Source: Snodgrassella sp.
GTDB lineage: Bacteria; Pseudomonadota; Gammaproteobacteria; Burkholderiales; Neisseriaceae
NCBI GenBank assembly: GCA_024103515.1
Contig: JAGGIK010000019.1
Span: forward strand, 1-32,474
DNA: 32,474 nt
Reading direction: 5' to 3'
Position numbers and translations under genes: made by a program. Of the stretch, positions 9,901 through 18,145 are shown piece by piece (position 1 is the stretch's first letter; every line of letters begins with the position of its first letter). The notes beneath the pieces were generated by a model. The model was given only the letters and a program-made list of their open reading frames with translations, ran no database searches and had not been told where the DNA came from.

Positions 9901-11138
9901 ATAAAGTAATTATTAATCAAAATATCAGCGATAATAAATATAGAGAAATATTATCAACTTTAGGTATTTGGCAACCCAATTTCAATATTGATAGTATAAG
10001 TAGAAATAAATTTAAAATCCTGATTGATGAAAAAAGAATTTGTTTGAAACTAGAAAATGATAAATCAGAGAGTATAAATACCTTGGAATTTATCAGAAAT
10101 AATTATGATGAAGAGGATGCTTTATATTTTATCCAGAAAAATTTTACTAACTATCTGGATTTAGTAGCTGAAAATACCGAATTGTTTGATTATGAGGAGG
10201 CATTGAGGCTGATTACAGTACCAATAGATGATAATAGTGCAATCAGGTTACTGGAATGTACTGATAAAGTGGTATCTGTTGTTGAGCAAGCTTTTTCACC
10301 AGCGGTAATGACCTATGTGCTGGAGAATAATTTTGATACTGATGATTTGGCGGATTTAATCAATAATTATAAGCAATATGATACCGCTATTCAGTCGCTT
10401 ATAGTAAAACAGGCGAATGAACATATTGATTTAGTTTCAATCAAGCAAAATGCTCAGGCTTTGAAGTTTATAAGGGCGCATTGCGGTGAAGAGGCAGTTT
10501 TCGATTATCTACAGGCTAATATTGCAGACTATATAGATTTAATCGCTGAAAGTGCTGAATTGTTTGATTATGCGGAGGCATTGAGGTTGATTACAGTACC
10601 AATAGATGATAATAGTGCAATCAGGTTACTGGAATGTACTGATAAAGTGGTATCTGTTGTTGAGCAAGCTTTTTCACCAGCAGTAATGGCCTATGTGCTG
10701 GAGAACAAATTTGATACTGATGATTTGGCGCAGTTAATCAGCGATTATGATAAGTGTAAGGCAGATATTCAAAATTTAATTATAAGATTGGCCATTGAGC
10801 ATTGTGATTTGATTGAAATAGCACGGGACACAGATATTGCCGATAATCTGCTGGATTCTTTGCTAGTTTCCGAGCAATTGGTACAGGATAAAAAGATTGA
10901 TTTGTTTATTCAGGCTTTGCCATATAAATATATGTATGTAGCAAAGCGTAGGCAGGCATTAATTAATATGCAGTTAAACGAATTTACTAAATTATGGAAT
11001 AGTGGTAAGCCGAAGATTAAGCGATGTAATGAGCATCAACGCTTATTAGCAGCATTGAAAGAAAATGGCTTAGTGCGGGATTTTGAGACGGATAATGAAC
11101 AGAGTGATTATTATAAAATTACTAAAAGAAGTGTCTGA
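6924..11138 (+). CDS. YobI-like membrane P-loop NTPase, 1404 aa
   Basis: A very large protein with an N-terminal NTPase domain like the YobI/KAP-type P-loop ATPases. Walker A is GAYGSGKSS (residues 74-82) and Walker B is VIVFEDIDRF (about 293-302). Two hydrophobic segments (about 177-205 and 220-243) are inserted between them, as in membrane-anchored NTPases of this kind. A charged coiled-coil-like stretch follows at about 470-550, then a long alpha-helical C-terminal region without known domains. Near the end, two 126-residue units are almost identical in their middle (ELFDYxEALRLITVPIDDNS). The base composition is distinctly AT-rich compared with galE or the polysaccharide genes, suggesting transfer. 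Function is unknown; large NTPases of this sort are candidates for defence or conflict roles, which is inference only. The start is not backed by a good ribosome-binding site. Confidence 0.8.
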   Translation: MTNMNIKSSLKRRWRWIRNKINPNKQKNSADIQKEKKYEYQKLTPYTDVELDAYQEAFDYVFEHEDVRNVAISGAYGSGKSSLIESYKEKIKRIQVNNRQDESQSKNQKFLHISLAHFRSENNQLSVHPNDKENSVHATNELAVLEAKILNQLIHQIPAEQIPQSNFAVKRIISKRDLLGITISSIIFILLMLDIIFTATWKAFVLSLDDSCLKDLLLTSTTNSFILSCGIWNIALFAIFLNYVIKIQKHKNIFKKLKLQGNEIEIVTECSDSFFDRYLNEVVYIFANANVDVIVFEDIDRFENRHIFERLREINTLANNQLKQYQKKHTLRFFYLLRDDIFSTKDRTKFFDFIIPVIPVVDGSNSYDQLIILLKGYVDNHEIDKGFLEGISLYIDDMRLLKNICNEFHLYFSKLNNTELNANKMFALITYKNLFPLDFACLQINQGFVFVLFNNRDILAQARKIKLINNIEKLKNECTKQIDELNSKFEYPYMELDEDYDNDTSTDAYKELKKEIDEEKKSEEIRIRQFYNEKIRLFQIEIDGYHNGILLHKSDKLKDNINANYIDVNKFFNDYAKFINDINEENNFQDIKGSPYFALLKYLIRNGYIDETYADYMTYFYPNSLTIADKTFLRSVTDEVAKEYEYKLNNPRLITEKLQRQLSMFEQPEVLNIDLVNYLLGFSQVYTYEVTTILNQLVHEDNLKFINAFWPSSNEKNIERFVQLLNEHCPQAFMLMLNSTTVSKNIIKDYSIRTLYSSSQDIITKINTDSRILSSYIANTSDYLNITDPNVTQLMQQFRFLGTKFKEIEYETANKDLFDAVYQNNLYELNFTNIQLMLATQYSSANNDDIVHKNYTSIISETDTPLAQYIAQNIDAYMHILLANCEKQIKDDETEVLQLLNHQDITEEHKLEYIDYLCTTITRLDTVENTELWQKLLYPGKLDYNEENILCYFQHAQEVDEPLIEFINSNEKVLDFQPIRNDENVDVRREFFNKVIINQNISDNKYREILSTLGIWQPNFNIDSISRNKFKILIDEKRICLKLENDKSESINTLEFIRNNYDEEDALYFIQKNFTNYLDLVAENTELFDYEEALRLITVPIDDNSAIRLLECTDKVVSVVEQAFSPAVMTYVLENNFDTDDLADLINNYKQYDTAIQSLIVKQANEHIDLVSIKQNAQALKFIRAHCGEEAVFDYLQANIADYIDLIAESAELFDYAEALRLITVPIDDNSAIRLLECTDKVVSVVEQAFSPAVMAYVLENKFDTDDLAQLISDYDKCKADIQNLIIRLAIEHCDLIEIARDTDIADNLLDSLLVSEQLVQDKKIDLFIQALPYKYMYVAKRRQALINMQLNEFTKLWNSGKPKIKRCNEHQRLLAALKENGLVRDFETDNEQSDYYKITKRSV
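10181..10352 (+). repeat. Direct repeat, copy 1, inside the NTPase gene
   Basis: This 172-bp segment recurs at 10559-10730, exactly 378 bp (126 codons) downstream, with about seven base differences and one uninterrupted identical run of about 94 bp. The flanking protein sequence (LxFIR..., DLIAES/DLVAEN) is also repeated but more diverged. The conserved centre may therefore reflect recent gene conversion within an older tandem duplication. Confidence 0.9.
10559..10730 (+). repeat. Direct repeat, copy 2, inside the NTPase gene
   Basis: Partner of the repeat at 10181-10352. The offset is a multiple of three, so recombination between the copies would delete or add 126 residues without a frameshift. 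Confidence 0.9.
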
Positions 11139-11176
11139 TTGATTAATAAAACCCTAGCACTAGTTTTATTAATCAA
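11139..11176 (+). terminator. Hairpin directly after the NTPase stop codon
   Basis: TTGATTAATAAAAC (11139-11152) pairs perfectly with GTTTTATTAATCAA (11163-11176) around a 10-nt loop, beginning at the base after the TGA stop. No T-tract follows, so it may stabilise the 3' end and not terminate efficiently. Confidence 0.5.
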
Positions 11177-11379
11177 ACTACCAGATACAGGAATTTAATA
11201 TTATCTGCTAGAGAAACATAATTTATTAGCCTAAGTAGCAGATCCCATATACAACGACAGGGTACAAAATATATTTATAGCCTGTTGGTATTGAATCGAA
11301 ATGTTTTTATGGGTACCTGAAAATTTCGGGGTTGAGGGAAATAATATTTATTATGGCTTAGCATCAGCTATCTTTATCC

Positions 11380-11414
11380 ACAATAAAAAGCCTGCAAATA
11401 TAATTTGCAGGCTT
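11380..11414 (-). terminator. Rho-independent terminator of the RTX gene
   Basis: On the minus strand AAGCCTGCAAAT and ATTTGCAGGCTT form a perfect 12-bp stem with a 3-nt loop. A TTTTTATT tract follows. It lies about 25 bp beyond the RTX stop codon at 11438. Confidence 0.9.
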
Positions 11415-11437
11415 GTCTATACTACAGTGCTTTTGGC

Positions 11438-14059
11438 TTAACCGCAGTTGGCCGCAAGAATATTCGGCGGTGCAAACTGCTTCACCTCATCCGCCGCCCA
11501 TATCCGGCCTTCACTGCTGCCACTGGAGAAAGTAGCCATTGCCCCTACCAATTGCTGTACTTGTGCAGCTGTATAGTGCATACCATCCGCAGTATGAATC
11601 TGATACTGCCGGTATGACGCATCTGCAAACCAGTTATCCAGCCGTACCTGATCATGTGAACCAACATGACCGATAAGCAGGTCATCCCCATTGCGGCTTA
11701 GTCGCAATTCATCACTACGGTAGTCAACAAAATCCAGAATATCGCCCTGCGATTCATTCGCTGCCTGATCAATCACCTCATCGCGTCCATAACCGGCCCG
11801 GAATACATAACGATCCCGCTGCCAGCTACCGCCAACCAGCAAATCATTACCGCTGCCTCCTTCCAGAATATCCTCGCCGGCGCCACCAAATAACTGATCA
11901 TTTCCGGCACCACCATACAGAATATCATTGCCGTCGCCGCCATCAAGCAAATCATTGCCGCCATAGCCATACATCAAATCCTTGCCGGCCGTACCAAAAA
12001 GCTTATTATCCTTATCATTGCCTTCAATAATGCGGTCATATCTGGCGGCATTATGATGCTGTAGGTTATCAGTCAGCTGCTGTAAAGAGCGCGTTATATA
12101 AGAATTACCACCATTAGGCTGGGCAAATAATAAATTATTCATATCCAGGCTGTTGGCACGTCCATCCAGATAATAGCCAACCAGATAGATTACATCCCCA
12201 TTAACCCCATTGGTTACCTTAATGCCTTTTTCGTAAGCACTGATGGACAGATTATCCAGCGGCACATCCACAATCACTATCGACTGCCCACTGTAATCCT
12301 CAATCGTGGTAACGCCATCACCACTCTTGAACACAAAGTAATCATCACCTGTACCACCATTCAGATAATTATTGCCTTTGCCGCCCAGCAGCCAGTCACG
12401 CCCGTCGCCGCCGTAAAGCCGGTCGTTACCATTACCACCGCTGAGGTAATCATTTCCTTCATCGCCTTGCAGCAGATCATCGCCTTCGCCGCCGAGTATC
12501 GTATCATTGCCGGCGCCACCATAAATCACATCATTACCACCGGCCGTATCTGTATCATTCATATTCATCGCATTACCGCCGCTGAGGAAATCATTGCCCT
12601 CCCCGCCATAAATCACATCATTGCCGCCACCGCCAAAAACGGTGTCGTTGCCGGTACCACCATCAAGGTAATCATTGCCATAGCCACCATCTATATAATC
12701 ATCACCTTCTTCGCCATAGATAGTGTCATTACCATTATCCTGCGGCCGGTTTTCTTTCGGATTCTTCCAGCCCAGATCGCCGAATAATTTATCATTACCC
12801 GCACCACCATAAATCAGGTCATCACCCAGCTGCCCCACCACCAGATCATTGCCGTTACCAGCGTAAATAGTATCGTTATAGCTATTATCCGTAGCCACAA
12901 TATTCATACCGACACCAGAATTGAAATCACCGAATATCTGGTCATAACCATCGCCGCCAAAAATCACATCATCGCCATAGCCACCATCCAGAATATCATT
13001 GCCGGCATCGCCCCATATATGGTCGTTACCATTAAGCTCCGGATGTGGTTCTTTGGCATTCGCAGCATCGCCCCAGATTATATCGTCGTCATCACCACCA
13101 TATAAATAATCATCACCGCCACCACCAGAGATTTGGTCATTACCGGCTCCGCCATAAATGGTGTCATTGCCATGATATTTAGCGTCCAGCATTTTCCCTG
13201 TTTCATAACTGTCAGCATCGCCATATATATTATCATCACCATGTAAGGCACCATCCAGAGAATTCAGAAATTCTGGCCTGAGAATACCATCGCCATATAT
13301 AAGATCATTACCCTTACCGCCTACAATATAGTCATTGCCAGCCATACCATAGATGATATCGTCACCCTGTTCCGTGCTGCCCGGAGCCACTGAATCACCT
13401 TCAATATAGTCACTGCCATCACCACCATATAAAAAGTCGCCGCCCACATCTGCCGCATTATCAAACCTAGAACTGATACCATCAAAGATCATAACATCGT
13501 TATGATCTATATATACGCCCCAGTTCGGGCCAGCATAAATCAGCTTTTTACCATCAGCCGGCATCTTCCAGCGCTCGCCCGGATGATTCCGATCAGGCAT
13601 GGTGATATGATTATTCGCCCAGATAAAATCATCACCGGCTCCTCCTTTAATGATGTCGGAGCCACCACCGCCGGCAAGTAAATCGCTACTATCGCCGCCG
13701 AAAATAATATCGTTGCCGCCCATGCCGTCAATCGCATCGCCTCCACCCAGACCATGAATCTCATCTGCGCCATCGGTGCCTTTGATAACATTCTCACAAC
13801 CCTCTTGCACTACGCCATTGACAATTCCGCCATTGGCGTCGCGTCTTTCCCAGCTCGAGTAATAGCGGCTGGCATAATAATCATCCAGATCAAAATAGCC
13901 TTCTTCATGAATAATCTTTGTGCGCCAATCGCCATCAATCTTATTTATATCCGTTGTATTTTGATGGTATCTCGGTAGCGTAATCCACAGACGATTGCCT
14001 TGCATGCTCTGCCAGCCAATAATCGTCAGAACATCATTGCTATTTTCCAGCGATTCCAC
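11438..14059 (-). CDS. RTX-type calcium-binding protein (hemolysin/FrpC-like repeats)
   Basis: The 873-aa protein has a ~90-residue non-repeat start, then many GGxGxDxxx nonapeptides in two blocks (about 90-580 and 690-745). A linker with an EDYSGQSIVIVD segment separates the blocks. At about 748-850 there is a domain resembling the hemolysin-type calcium-binding related domain (GYGRDEVIDQ, FADASYRQYQIHTADG). Such repeats fold on calcium after type I secretion, whose signal is C-terminal and uncleaved. No secretion genes are in the window. No enzymatic or pore-forming domain is visible. The only start is GTG at 14059, with AAAGG right against it. The frame is open upstream to about 14104 (DSDNELTGNLK), which looks like protein sequence, so the gene may be 5'-truncated. 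A TATAAT on the minus strand at 14099-14094 could still drive it. Confidence 0.8.
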   Translation of the reverse strand: MESLENSNDVLTIIGWQSMQGNRLWITLPRYHQNTTDINKIDGDWRTKIIHEEGYFDLDDYYASRYYSSWERRDANGGIVNGVVQEGCENVIKGTDGADEIHGLGGGDAIDGMGGNDIIFGGDSSDLLAGGGGSDIIKGGAGDDFIWANNHITMPDRNHPGERWKMPADGKKLIYAGPNWGVYIDHNDVMIFDGISSRFDNAADVGGDFLYGGDGSDYIEGDSVAPGSTEQGDDIIYGMAGNDYIVGGKGNDLIYGDGILRPEFLNSLDGALHGDDNIYGDADSYETGKMLDAKYHGNDTIYGGAGNDQISGGGGDDYLYGGDDDDIIWGDAANAKEPHPELNGNDHIWGDAGNDILDGGYGDDVIFGGDGYDQIFGDFNSGVGMNIVATDNSYNDTIYAGNGNDLVVGQLGDDLIYGGAGNDKLFGDLGWKNPKENRPQDNGNDTIYGEEGDDYIDGGYGNDYLDGGTGNDTVFGGGGNDVIYGGEGNDFLSGGNAMNMNDTDTAGGNDVIYGGAGNDTILGGEGDDLLQGDEGNDYLSGGNGNDRLYGGDGRDWLLGGKGNNYLNGGTGDDYFVFKSGDGVTTIEDYSGQSIVIVDVPLDNLSISAYEKGIKVTNGVNGDVIYLVGYYLDGRANSLDMNNLLFAQPNGGNSYITRSLQQLTDNLQHHNAARYDRIIEGNDKDNKLFGTAGKDLMYGYGGNDLLDGGDGNDILYGGAGNDQLFGGAGEDILEGGSGNDLLVGGSWQRDRYVFRAGYGRDEVIDQAANESQGDILDFVDYRSDELRLSRNGDDLLIGHVGSHDQVRLDNWFADASYRQYQIHTADGMHYTAAQVQQLVGAMATFSSGSSEGRIWAADEVKQFAPPNILAANCG

Positions 14060-14283
14060 CTTTAGATTGCCAGTAAGCTCATTGTCACTGTCTATTATAC
14101 CATATCAAAATTAATACAATATTTACATAAATAAATGCAGAATAATATAATTATTTTTTATATTTTACTGTTTTAAATTATCCTTTAAGCAATTCCTACT
14201 TATTTATATCCTTGCTTAATGTTAAGTAATTCTTTACATTGATACTTGGCTAAAATAGCCATAGTACAGCCAATTCTATTGTG

Positions 14284-14496
14284 CTAAGCCGCGATTAAAA
14301 TATGATTATGTTTTTTTGCTGCCTGCGTAAATTCCAGCGCGCAATGATCGGTAATGGTATCCGCCGAGGCGACCCTATAGGCCCATTTGGCATAATGATA
14401 GCCACGTTTCGCCAGTTATTGATACACCGCGCCCACATCCGATAAATTGCCATTTTCAATCTGCTTCTGCACGCAATATTTACATTGCTGGGATGA
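14284..14496 (-). pseudogene. Decayed gene fragment (QIENGNLSDVGAVYQ...)
   Basis: On the minus strand one frame reads QIENGNLSDVGAVYQ, a TAA stop, then LAKRGYHYAKWAYRVAS and ADTITDHCALEFTQAAKK before the final stop. Its residue make-up is clearly protein-like and differs from random AT-rich frames, so this is a remnant with at least one nonsense mutation and no start. I cannot name the family. Its position and strand, just upstream of the RTX gene, allow it to be a remnant of a larger RTX-type toxin's N-terminal part, but that is a guess. The 78-codon frame that overlaps it in another frame is a by-product. Confidence 0.5.
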
Positions 14497-14787
14497 TCAG
14501 TTGAGACTTTATGGGTGTTTTCTGTTATCAAATTCTTTTTAAGAACTAAATAATATTTATGGATTTATGTGTTTTTTTATATTAATAATTATTTATATGT
14601 AACTATTTTGGGGTTATTGATCGAGAGAGGATCGGATTGAAGGTTGCTGGTTTGTCTTGGTGCGCTAATTGTGAAAGGCTGATACTGTATGCGGTTATTA
14701 TGTCATTGTTATTTTTAGACGTGCATATGGGTGCGTTGTATAGGCTGGTTTAAATTGCTATGGTTGTTTGTTTTGTGTGTGGGTTAC

Positions 14788-14822
14788 AACGCTACCGGTA
14801 AGGTTTTCTGGTAGCGTTTTTT
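14788..14822 (+). terminator. Plus-strand intrinsic terminator without an upstream gene
   Basis: AACGCTACC (14788-14796) pairs with GGTAGCGTT (14810-14818), followed by T's to 14822. In this orientation it ends rightward transcripts, yet no plus-strand gene precedes it. On the minus strand, after the sugar-transferase stop, the stem is not followed by a T-run, so it would be a poor terminator for that operon. Confidence 0.65.
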
Positions 14823-14837
14823 ATAGGTATTGGTGGT

Positions 14838-16076
14838 TCAGCGTGCGCCGAAGCCGGTCAATATAGTTTTGAGGGTTTTGAAAAAGATGAGTATGTCCAG
14901 TGAGAAGGAGAAGTGCTTGATGTAGTAAAAATCGTGTTCGATTTTGATCTGGGTCTGTTCAGTATCGGCGGCATAGCCATGGGTGACTTGTGCCCAGCCG
15001 GAGATGCCTGGTCTAACGATGTGACGATAGTCGTAAAAAGGGATTTCTTGAATAAACTGGTCAACAAATATTTTTTGTTCGGGGCGGGGGCCGATAAGGC
15101 TCATGTCGCCTTTGAGAATGTTCCAGAACTGTGGCAGTTCGTCGATGCGGGTTTTGCGGATGATGTGGCCAATGCGAGTGATGCGTGCGTCGCCCAATTG
15201 TGCCATCTGAGCTCCGTTTTTTTCAGAGTCGCTGCACATGCTGCGGAATTTGTAAATACAAAATTCGTGGCCGCCGCGCCCGACGCGGTTTTGACGGAAT
15301 AGGATGGCACCGGGGCTCTCAAGTTTGATGGCGATGGCGGTGATGAGCATTACCGGTAGGGTAATAGGGGCTGAAAGTAAGATCATGGCAATATCCCATG
15401 CTCGTTTGAACAGGACGTAAGTCGGGGAGGGCAGGAGGGAGCCAAGATCGTTTTCGTACAGGTGATGGATTTTGACGCGGCCTGTCAGGAATTCTTCTAC
15501 CTGACGGATGTTGTAGACGGGCATGCCGTTGAGGGTTTGCTGTGCCAGAAATTTCTGCCAATATTTGTCAAGCATCGGTTCGTATAGGTCGGCAACGATG
15601 CCGTTTATGCGGATATTGGCTGGCAATGCCGGGTTATCTAGTCTAATCCAGTTGACGTTGGGTAACTGGTTGGCTGAGCTGGCACGACCAAAAGGTAAGT
15701 AGGCATAGGTGGTGATGAATTTGTTGCGATAATAGATATAGGATACACACAGAAATAATGATAGGCAGCCGGCCATAAACAAAAACCACACGGTATAGTG
15801 CAGGTTGAAGAATTTGGCAGCCATCCACATGCCGAAGAACCAGAAAAAGGTATGTGGTAGGGCGATGGTGGCGGATTTACGACCGGGAAAGTTGCTGAAT
15901 ACGGACAGGGATTTGGTATTAAGGATGTGGGCAATGCCGGCAAGGATGATGCTGGTGATGAAGGCGGCACGCCCCTGAGAAAAGCCTTTGATGGGCTGCA
16001 TAATCGCCAGTGGCAATAGCATAACCAGCAGGGTGCCGAAGAAAAGGCGGCTTTTGTAAGACAGTAAGCTTTGCAT
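14838..16076 (-). CDS. Polyprenyl-phosphate sugar-phosphate transferase (initiating enzyme)
   Basis: Bacterial sugar transferases of the WcaJ/WbaP/PglC type start surface polysaccharide synthesis by moving a sugar-1-phosphate to undecaprenyl phosphate in the inner membrane. At 412 aa it has several N-terminal membrane helices and a soluble linker. A further hydrophobic segment precedes the catalytic core (YVLFKRAWDIAMILLSAPIT). The core shows the family signatures ESPGAILFRQNRVGR, YKFRSM, RKTRIDELPQFWNILKGDMS and IGPRPE, and ends in GISGWAQVTHGY. The N-terminal half is shorter than in full PHPT proteins. It is the last gene of the minus-strand run, 9 bp after the GT2 gene. The sugar specificity cannot be read from the sequence. 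Confidence 0.92.
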   Translation of the reverse strand: MQSLLSYKSRLFFGTLLVMLLPLAIMQPIKGFSQGRAAFITSIILAGIAHILNTKSLSVFSNFPGRKSATIALPHTFFWFFGMWMAAKFFNLHYTVWFLFMAGCLSLFLCVSYIYYRNKFITTYAYLPFGRASSANQLPNVNWIRLDNPALPANIRINGIVADLYEPMLDKYWQKFLAQQTLNGMPVYNIRQVEEFLTGRVKIHHLYENDLGSLLPSPTYVLFKRAWDIAMILLSAPITLPVMLITAIAIKLESPGAILFRQNRVGRGGHEFCIYKFRSMCSDSEKNGAQMAQLGDARITRIGHIIRKTRIDELPQFWNILKGDMSLIGPRPEQKIFVDQFIQEIPFYDYRHIVRPGISGWAQVTHGYAADTEQTQIKIEHDFYYIKHFSFSLDILIFFKTLKTILTGFGAR

Positions 16077-16085
16077 AATATTTGG

Positions 16086-16907
16086 TTATTTATTCACGCG
16101 CAGTTGACGGTAAAGGTTGCTCAGTATGGCTGTTGGCAGCAGACGGCAGCCGCCGCGAAGCATAAAGCAACCCAATGCTGGTAGCAATGGCTGGCTACTA
16201 AGTCGGTATTTAAGGCGTAAGAGTTGCCATTCGCTATATAGGTATTGCATTCCGCGCCTACGGGCATGCATGTTGTGGCCTGCACGGGCATAGACAAGAA
16301 TTTCTGGTAGGTTAGCCAGCTGATGGCCGGCAGCCAGCAAGCGCAGCCACAGGTTGTAGTCTTCCATCCACTGGTGGTGCTGGTAGCCGCCTACTGCCTG
16401 TACGGCGCTTTTGCGGTAGGCTGCTGCCATGTGGTTGATGGGATTGCGCCACTGGGCATAGTGGCGAATGGCGCTGTGGCTAAGGGGGACTTGTCTGACG
16501 GCGCTGATGTGTTCTGGTGTGGTGCTGAATTCGGCTATTGGGCCGCTAAACGCGGCAATTTGGGGATGTTGCTGGATGTACGCCCATTGGTGCGCAAAGC
16601 GCTCAGGTGCGCAGATGTCGTCGGTATCCATGCGCATGATCCATTCATACCGACAATGTTGCAAGCCGATATTAAGGGCGTTGCCAAGGCCAACGTGCTG
16701 TGGTAGAGGGACGATTTGTAATGGCAACTGGGTTTGATAGCGGCTGAGTACGTGATGCAGTTCGGTGCCAATGGGGCCATCCAGTACCATGATGATTTCT
16801 TCTGGTTGTATGTTCTGCATACACAGACTATCCAGACAGGCGCTGAGCCATTTGGGTTGTTCCTGTGCATACAGGGAGAGCAGAACGGAAAAAGGACGCG
16901 TTTGCAT
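16086..16907 (-). CDS. Family 2 glycosyltransferase
   Basis: An inverting GT-A glycosyltransferase of 273 aa that adds a sugar to the growing polysaccharide on the cytoplasmic face. It opens with a GT2 fold start (FSVLLSLYAQEQPKWLSACLDSL). VLDGPIG and VGLGNALNIGL follow, then the metal-binding MRMDTDD (Asp94 and Asp96). The catalytic-base region is QWMEDYNLWLRLLAAG. The C-terminal ~60 residues are basic and hydrophobic and may contact the membrane. It resembles amylovoran/WfaP-type transferases. About 137 bp separate it from the upstream Stealth gene, the longest gap inside this cluster. Confidence 0.92.
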   Translation of the reverse strand: MQTRPFSVLLSLYAQEQPKWLSACLDSLCMQNIQPEEIIMVLDGPIGTELHHVLSRYQTQLPLQIVPLPQHVGLGNALNIGLQHCRYEWIMRMDTDDICAPERFAHQWAYIQQHPQIAAFSGPIAEFSTTPEHISAVRQVPLSHSAIRHYAQWRNPINHMAAAYRKSAVQAVGGYQHHQWMEDYNLWLRLLAAGHQLANLPEILVYARAGHNMHARRRGMQYLYSEWQLLRLKYRLSSQPLLPALGCFMLRGGCRLLPTAILSNLYRQLRVNK

Positions 16908-17044
16908 GGTGCTGGTGGCTATGGTTATCTATGCCGGTTGTTTGTGAAGAATTGTTTATTATATCGCAACAATGTTGGCCGGTACCGATTGAGTGGTTGA
17001 TACGGTGAGTTTGTGCTGTTAAATCAAGGATGGCTAGCAATTTT

Positions 17045-18145
17045 TTACATTTGTGGATGCTGTGATTGCGGTGGCTGGCTGCTGTTTTGTTCAAATGAGG
17101 CTGGGTTAGGTAGGTAGTGTTGGTAGAATGCGTTTTGGGCCATGTCAATTTGTGTCAGTTCACTGCTGTTGTTGCTGGTATAGGTATCGTTGAGGCAGGC
17201 AAAGCGAATTTCGGGGTGCTGGTGCAGGTATTCGATGGCGCGGTTCAGTTCGGTCAGGTTGCTGATGTTGCCGACAAAGCCATCGTTGTGTTTATGGGGG
17301 ATGAAGGCGCCGCTGGCCAGATGCCAATAGCGGTTAAGGTAGATGGTGAGGTCGTTATGGGCACGAAAGCGGTTGGTGGTGCAGGCGAGGATTTCGGGTT
17401 GGAAATGCTGGTAGACCTGTTGTAGCGTGCTGCGGGTATAAGGCTGGGGCAGGTGCCAGTGGGTAAACCAGAAGTAGTGACGGTAGAGGTATTTAAGCAG
17501 GGCGTTGCTAAGTTTTTCGCGCAGACTGTAGCTGGGGGCAAATAGTTGCTGGGTGTTTAGGGTGGCAGGCTTATGGAGGCGGTTAATTAGGGTAATGTTG
17601 TTGTTCAAGGCATCCACCCAGCTGTTCTGGCCGCGTAGGTGGCGAAATAGGGTATTACGTTTGAGCCAGCCATGACAGAGGAAGTCGACCGGCAGGCCGT
17701 GCTGGAACAGGCGTTCGCGTGGAGTGGGACGCAGGATAACGGTGTCATCGTTGAGGTAGACGAAGTGTTCACTCAGGCCTTTGAGGTTGACCAGATTCAT
17801 TTCGATGGCGGATGAGTTGAATACGGGGAGGTTCTGCGGCTGGATAAACAGTTGTGTGTGGTTGATGATTTGAATTCTGGGATGGTTGGTTTGCAGCCAG
17901 TGCGGGCGTTGGTTGGCGGTAATCAGGTAGATTTTGTGGTACCAGGGGCAGTTTTGTTCGATGGAACGAAGTACGTAGCGCAGGGTGCCGAAGTCCTGAT
18001 AGCGGTTGTTGCTGGTGGCATCGCTACGCCCATGATGCTGGGGCAGATAGTGGTTTTTTTCGGCCTGCCATGCTGGGTCGCTGCCATCTACCCATGGCAG
18101 AACGAAGTCAATCGGGGCATTGTCGGTGTCGGTGCTGGTGTTCAT
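17045..18145 (-). CDS. Stealth-family capsular polysaccharide phosphotransferase
   Basis: Stealth proteins transfer hexose-1-phosphate units to build phosphodiester-linked capsules, as in meningococcal serogroup A/X capsules. The 366-aa protein has conserved region 1 (IDFVLPWVDGSDPAW, residues ~13-27). Region 2 (LRYVLRSIEQNCPWYHKIYL, LITANQRPHWL, then FNSSAIEMNLVNLKGLSEHF and VYLNDDTVIL) follows. A region-3/4-like C-terminal half contains FRAHNDLTIYLNRYW and FACLNDT. The start codon overlaps the stop of the GT32 gene by 4 bp (ATGA), indicating translational coupling. It implies that the polymer contains sugar-phosphate linkages, which is inference from family knowledge. Confidence 0.9.
   Translation of the reverse strand: MNTSTDTDNAPIDFVLPWVDGSDPAWQAEKNHYLPQHHGRSDATSNNRYQDFGTLRYVLRSIEQNCPWYHKIYLITANQRPHWLQTNHPRIQIINHTQLFIQPQNLPVFNSSAIEMNLVNLKGLSEHFVYLNDDTVILRPTPRERLFQHGLPVDFLCHGWLKRNTLFRHLRGQNSWVDALNNNITLINRLHKPATLNTQQLFAPSYSLREKLSNALLKYLYRHYFWFTHWHLPQPYTRSTLQQVYQHFQPEILACTTNRFRAHNDLTIYLNRYWHLASGAFIPHKHNDGFVGNISNLTELNRAIEYLHQHPEIRFACLNDTYTSNNSSELTQIDMAQNAFYQHYLPNPASFEQNSSQPPQSQHPQM

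Larger units (their letters stand above)
14060..14837. other. Intergenic region with relic and orphan terminator
   Basis: Roughly 780 bp without an intact gene. The part next to the RTX gene (14100-14280) is very AT-rich and holds no recognisable feature. A pseudogene relic follows at 14284-14496, and a plus-strand terminator without a matching gene lies at 14788-14822. I see nothing definite in 14500-14780. Confidence 0.5.

Noticed and set aside
11438-14059. Regular DNA repeats that could suggest a CRISPR array or tandem repeat locus
   Set aside because: They are in-frame RTX nonapeptide codons without constant repeat/spacer structure.
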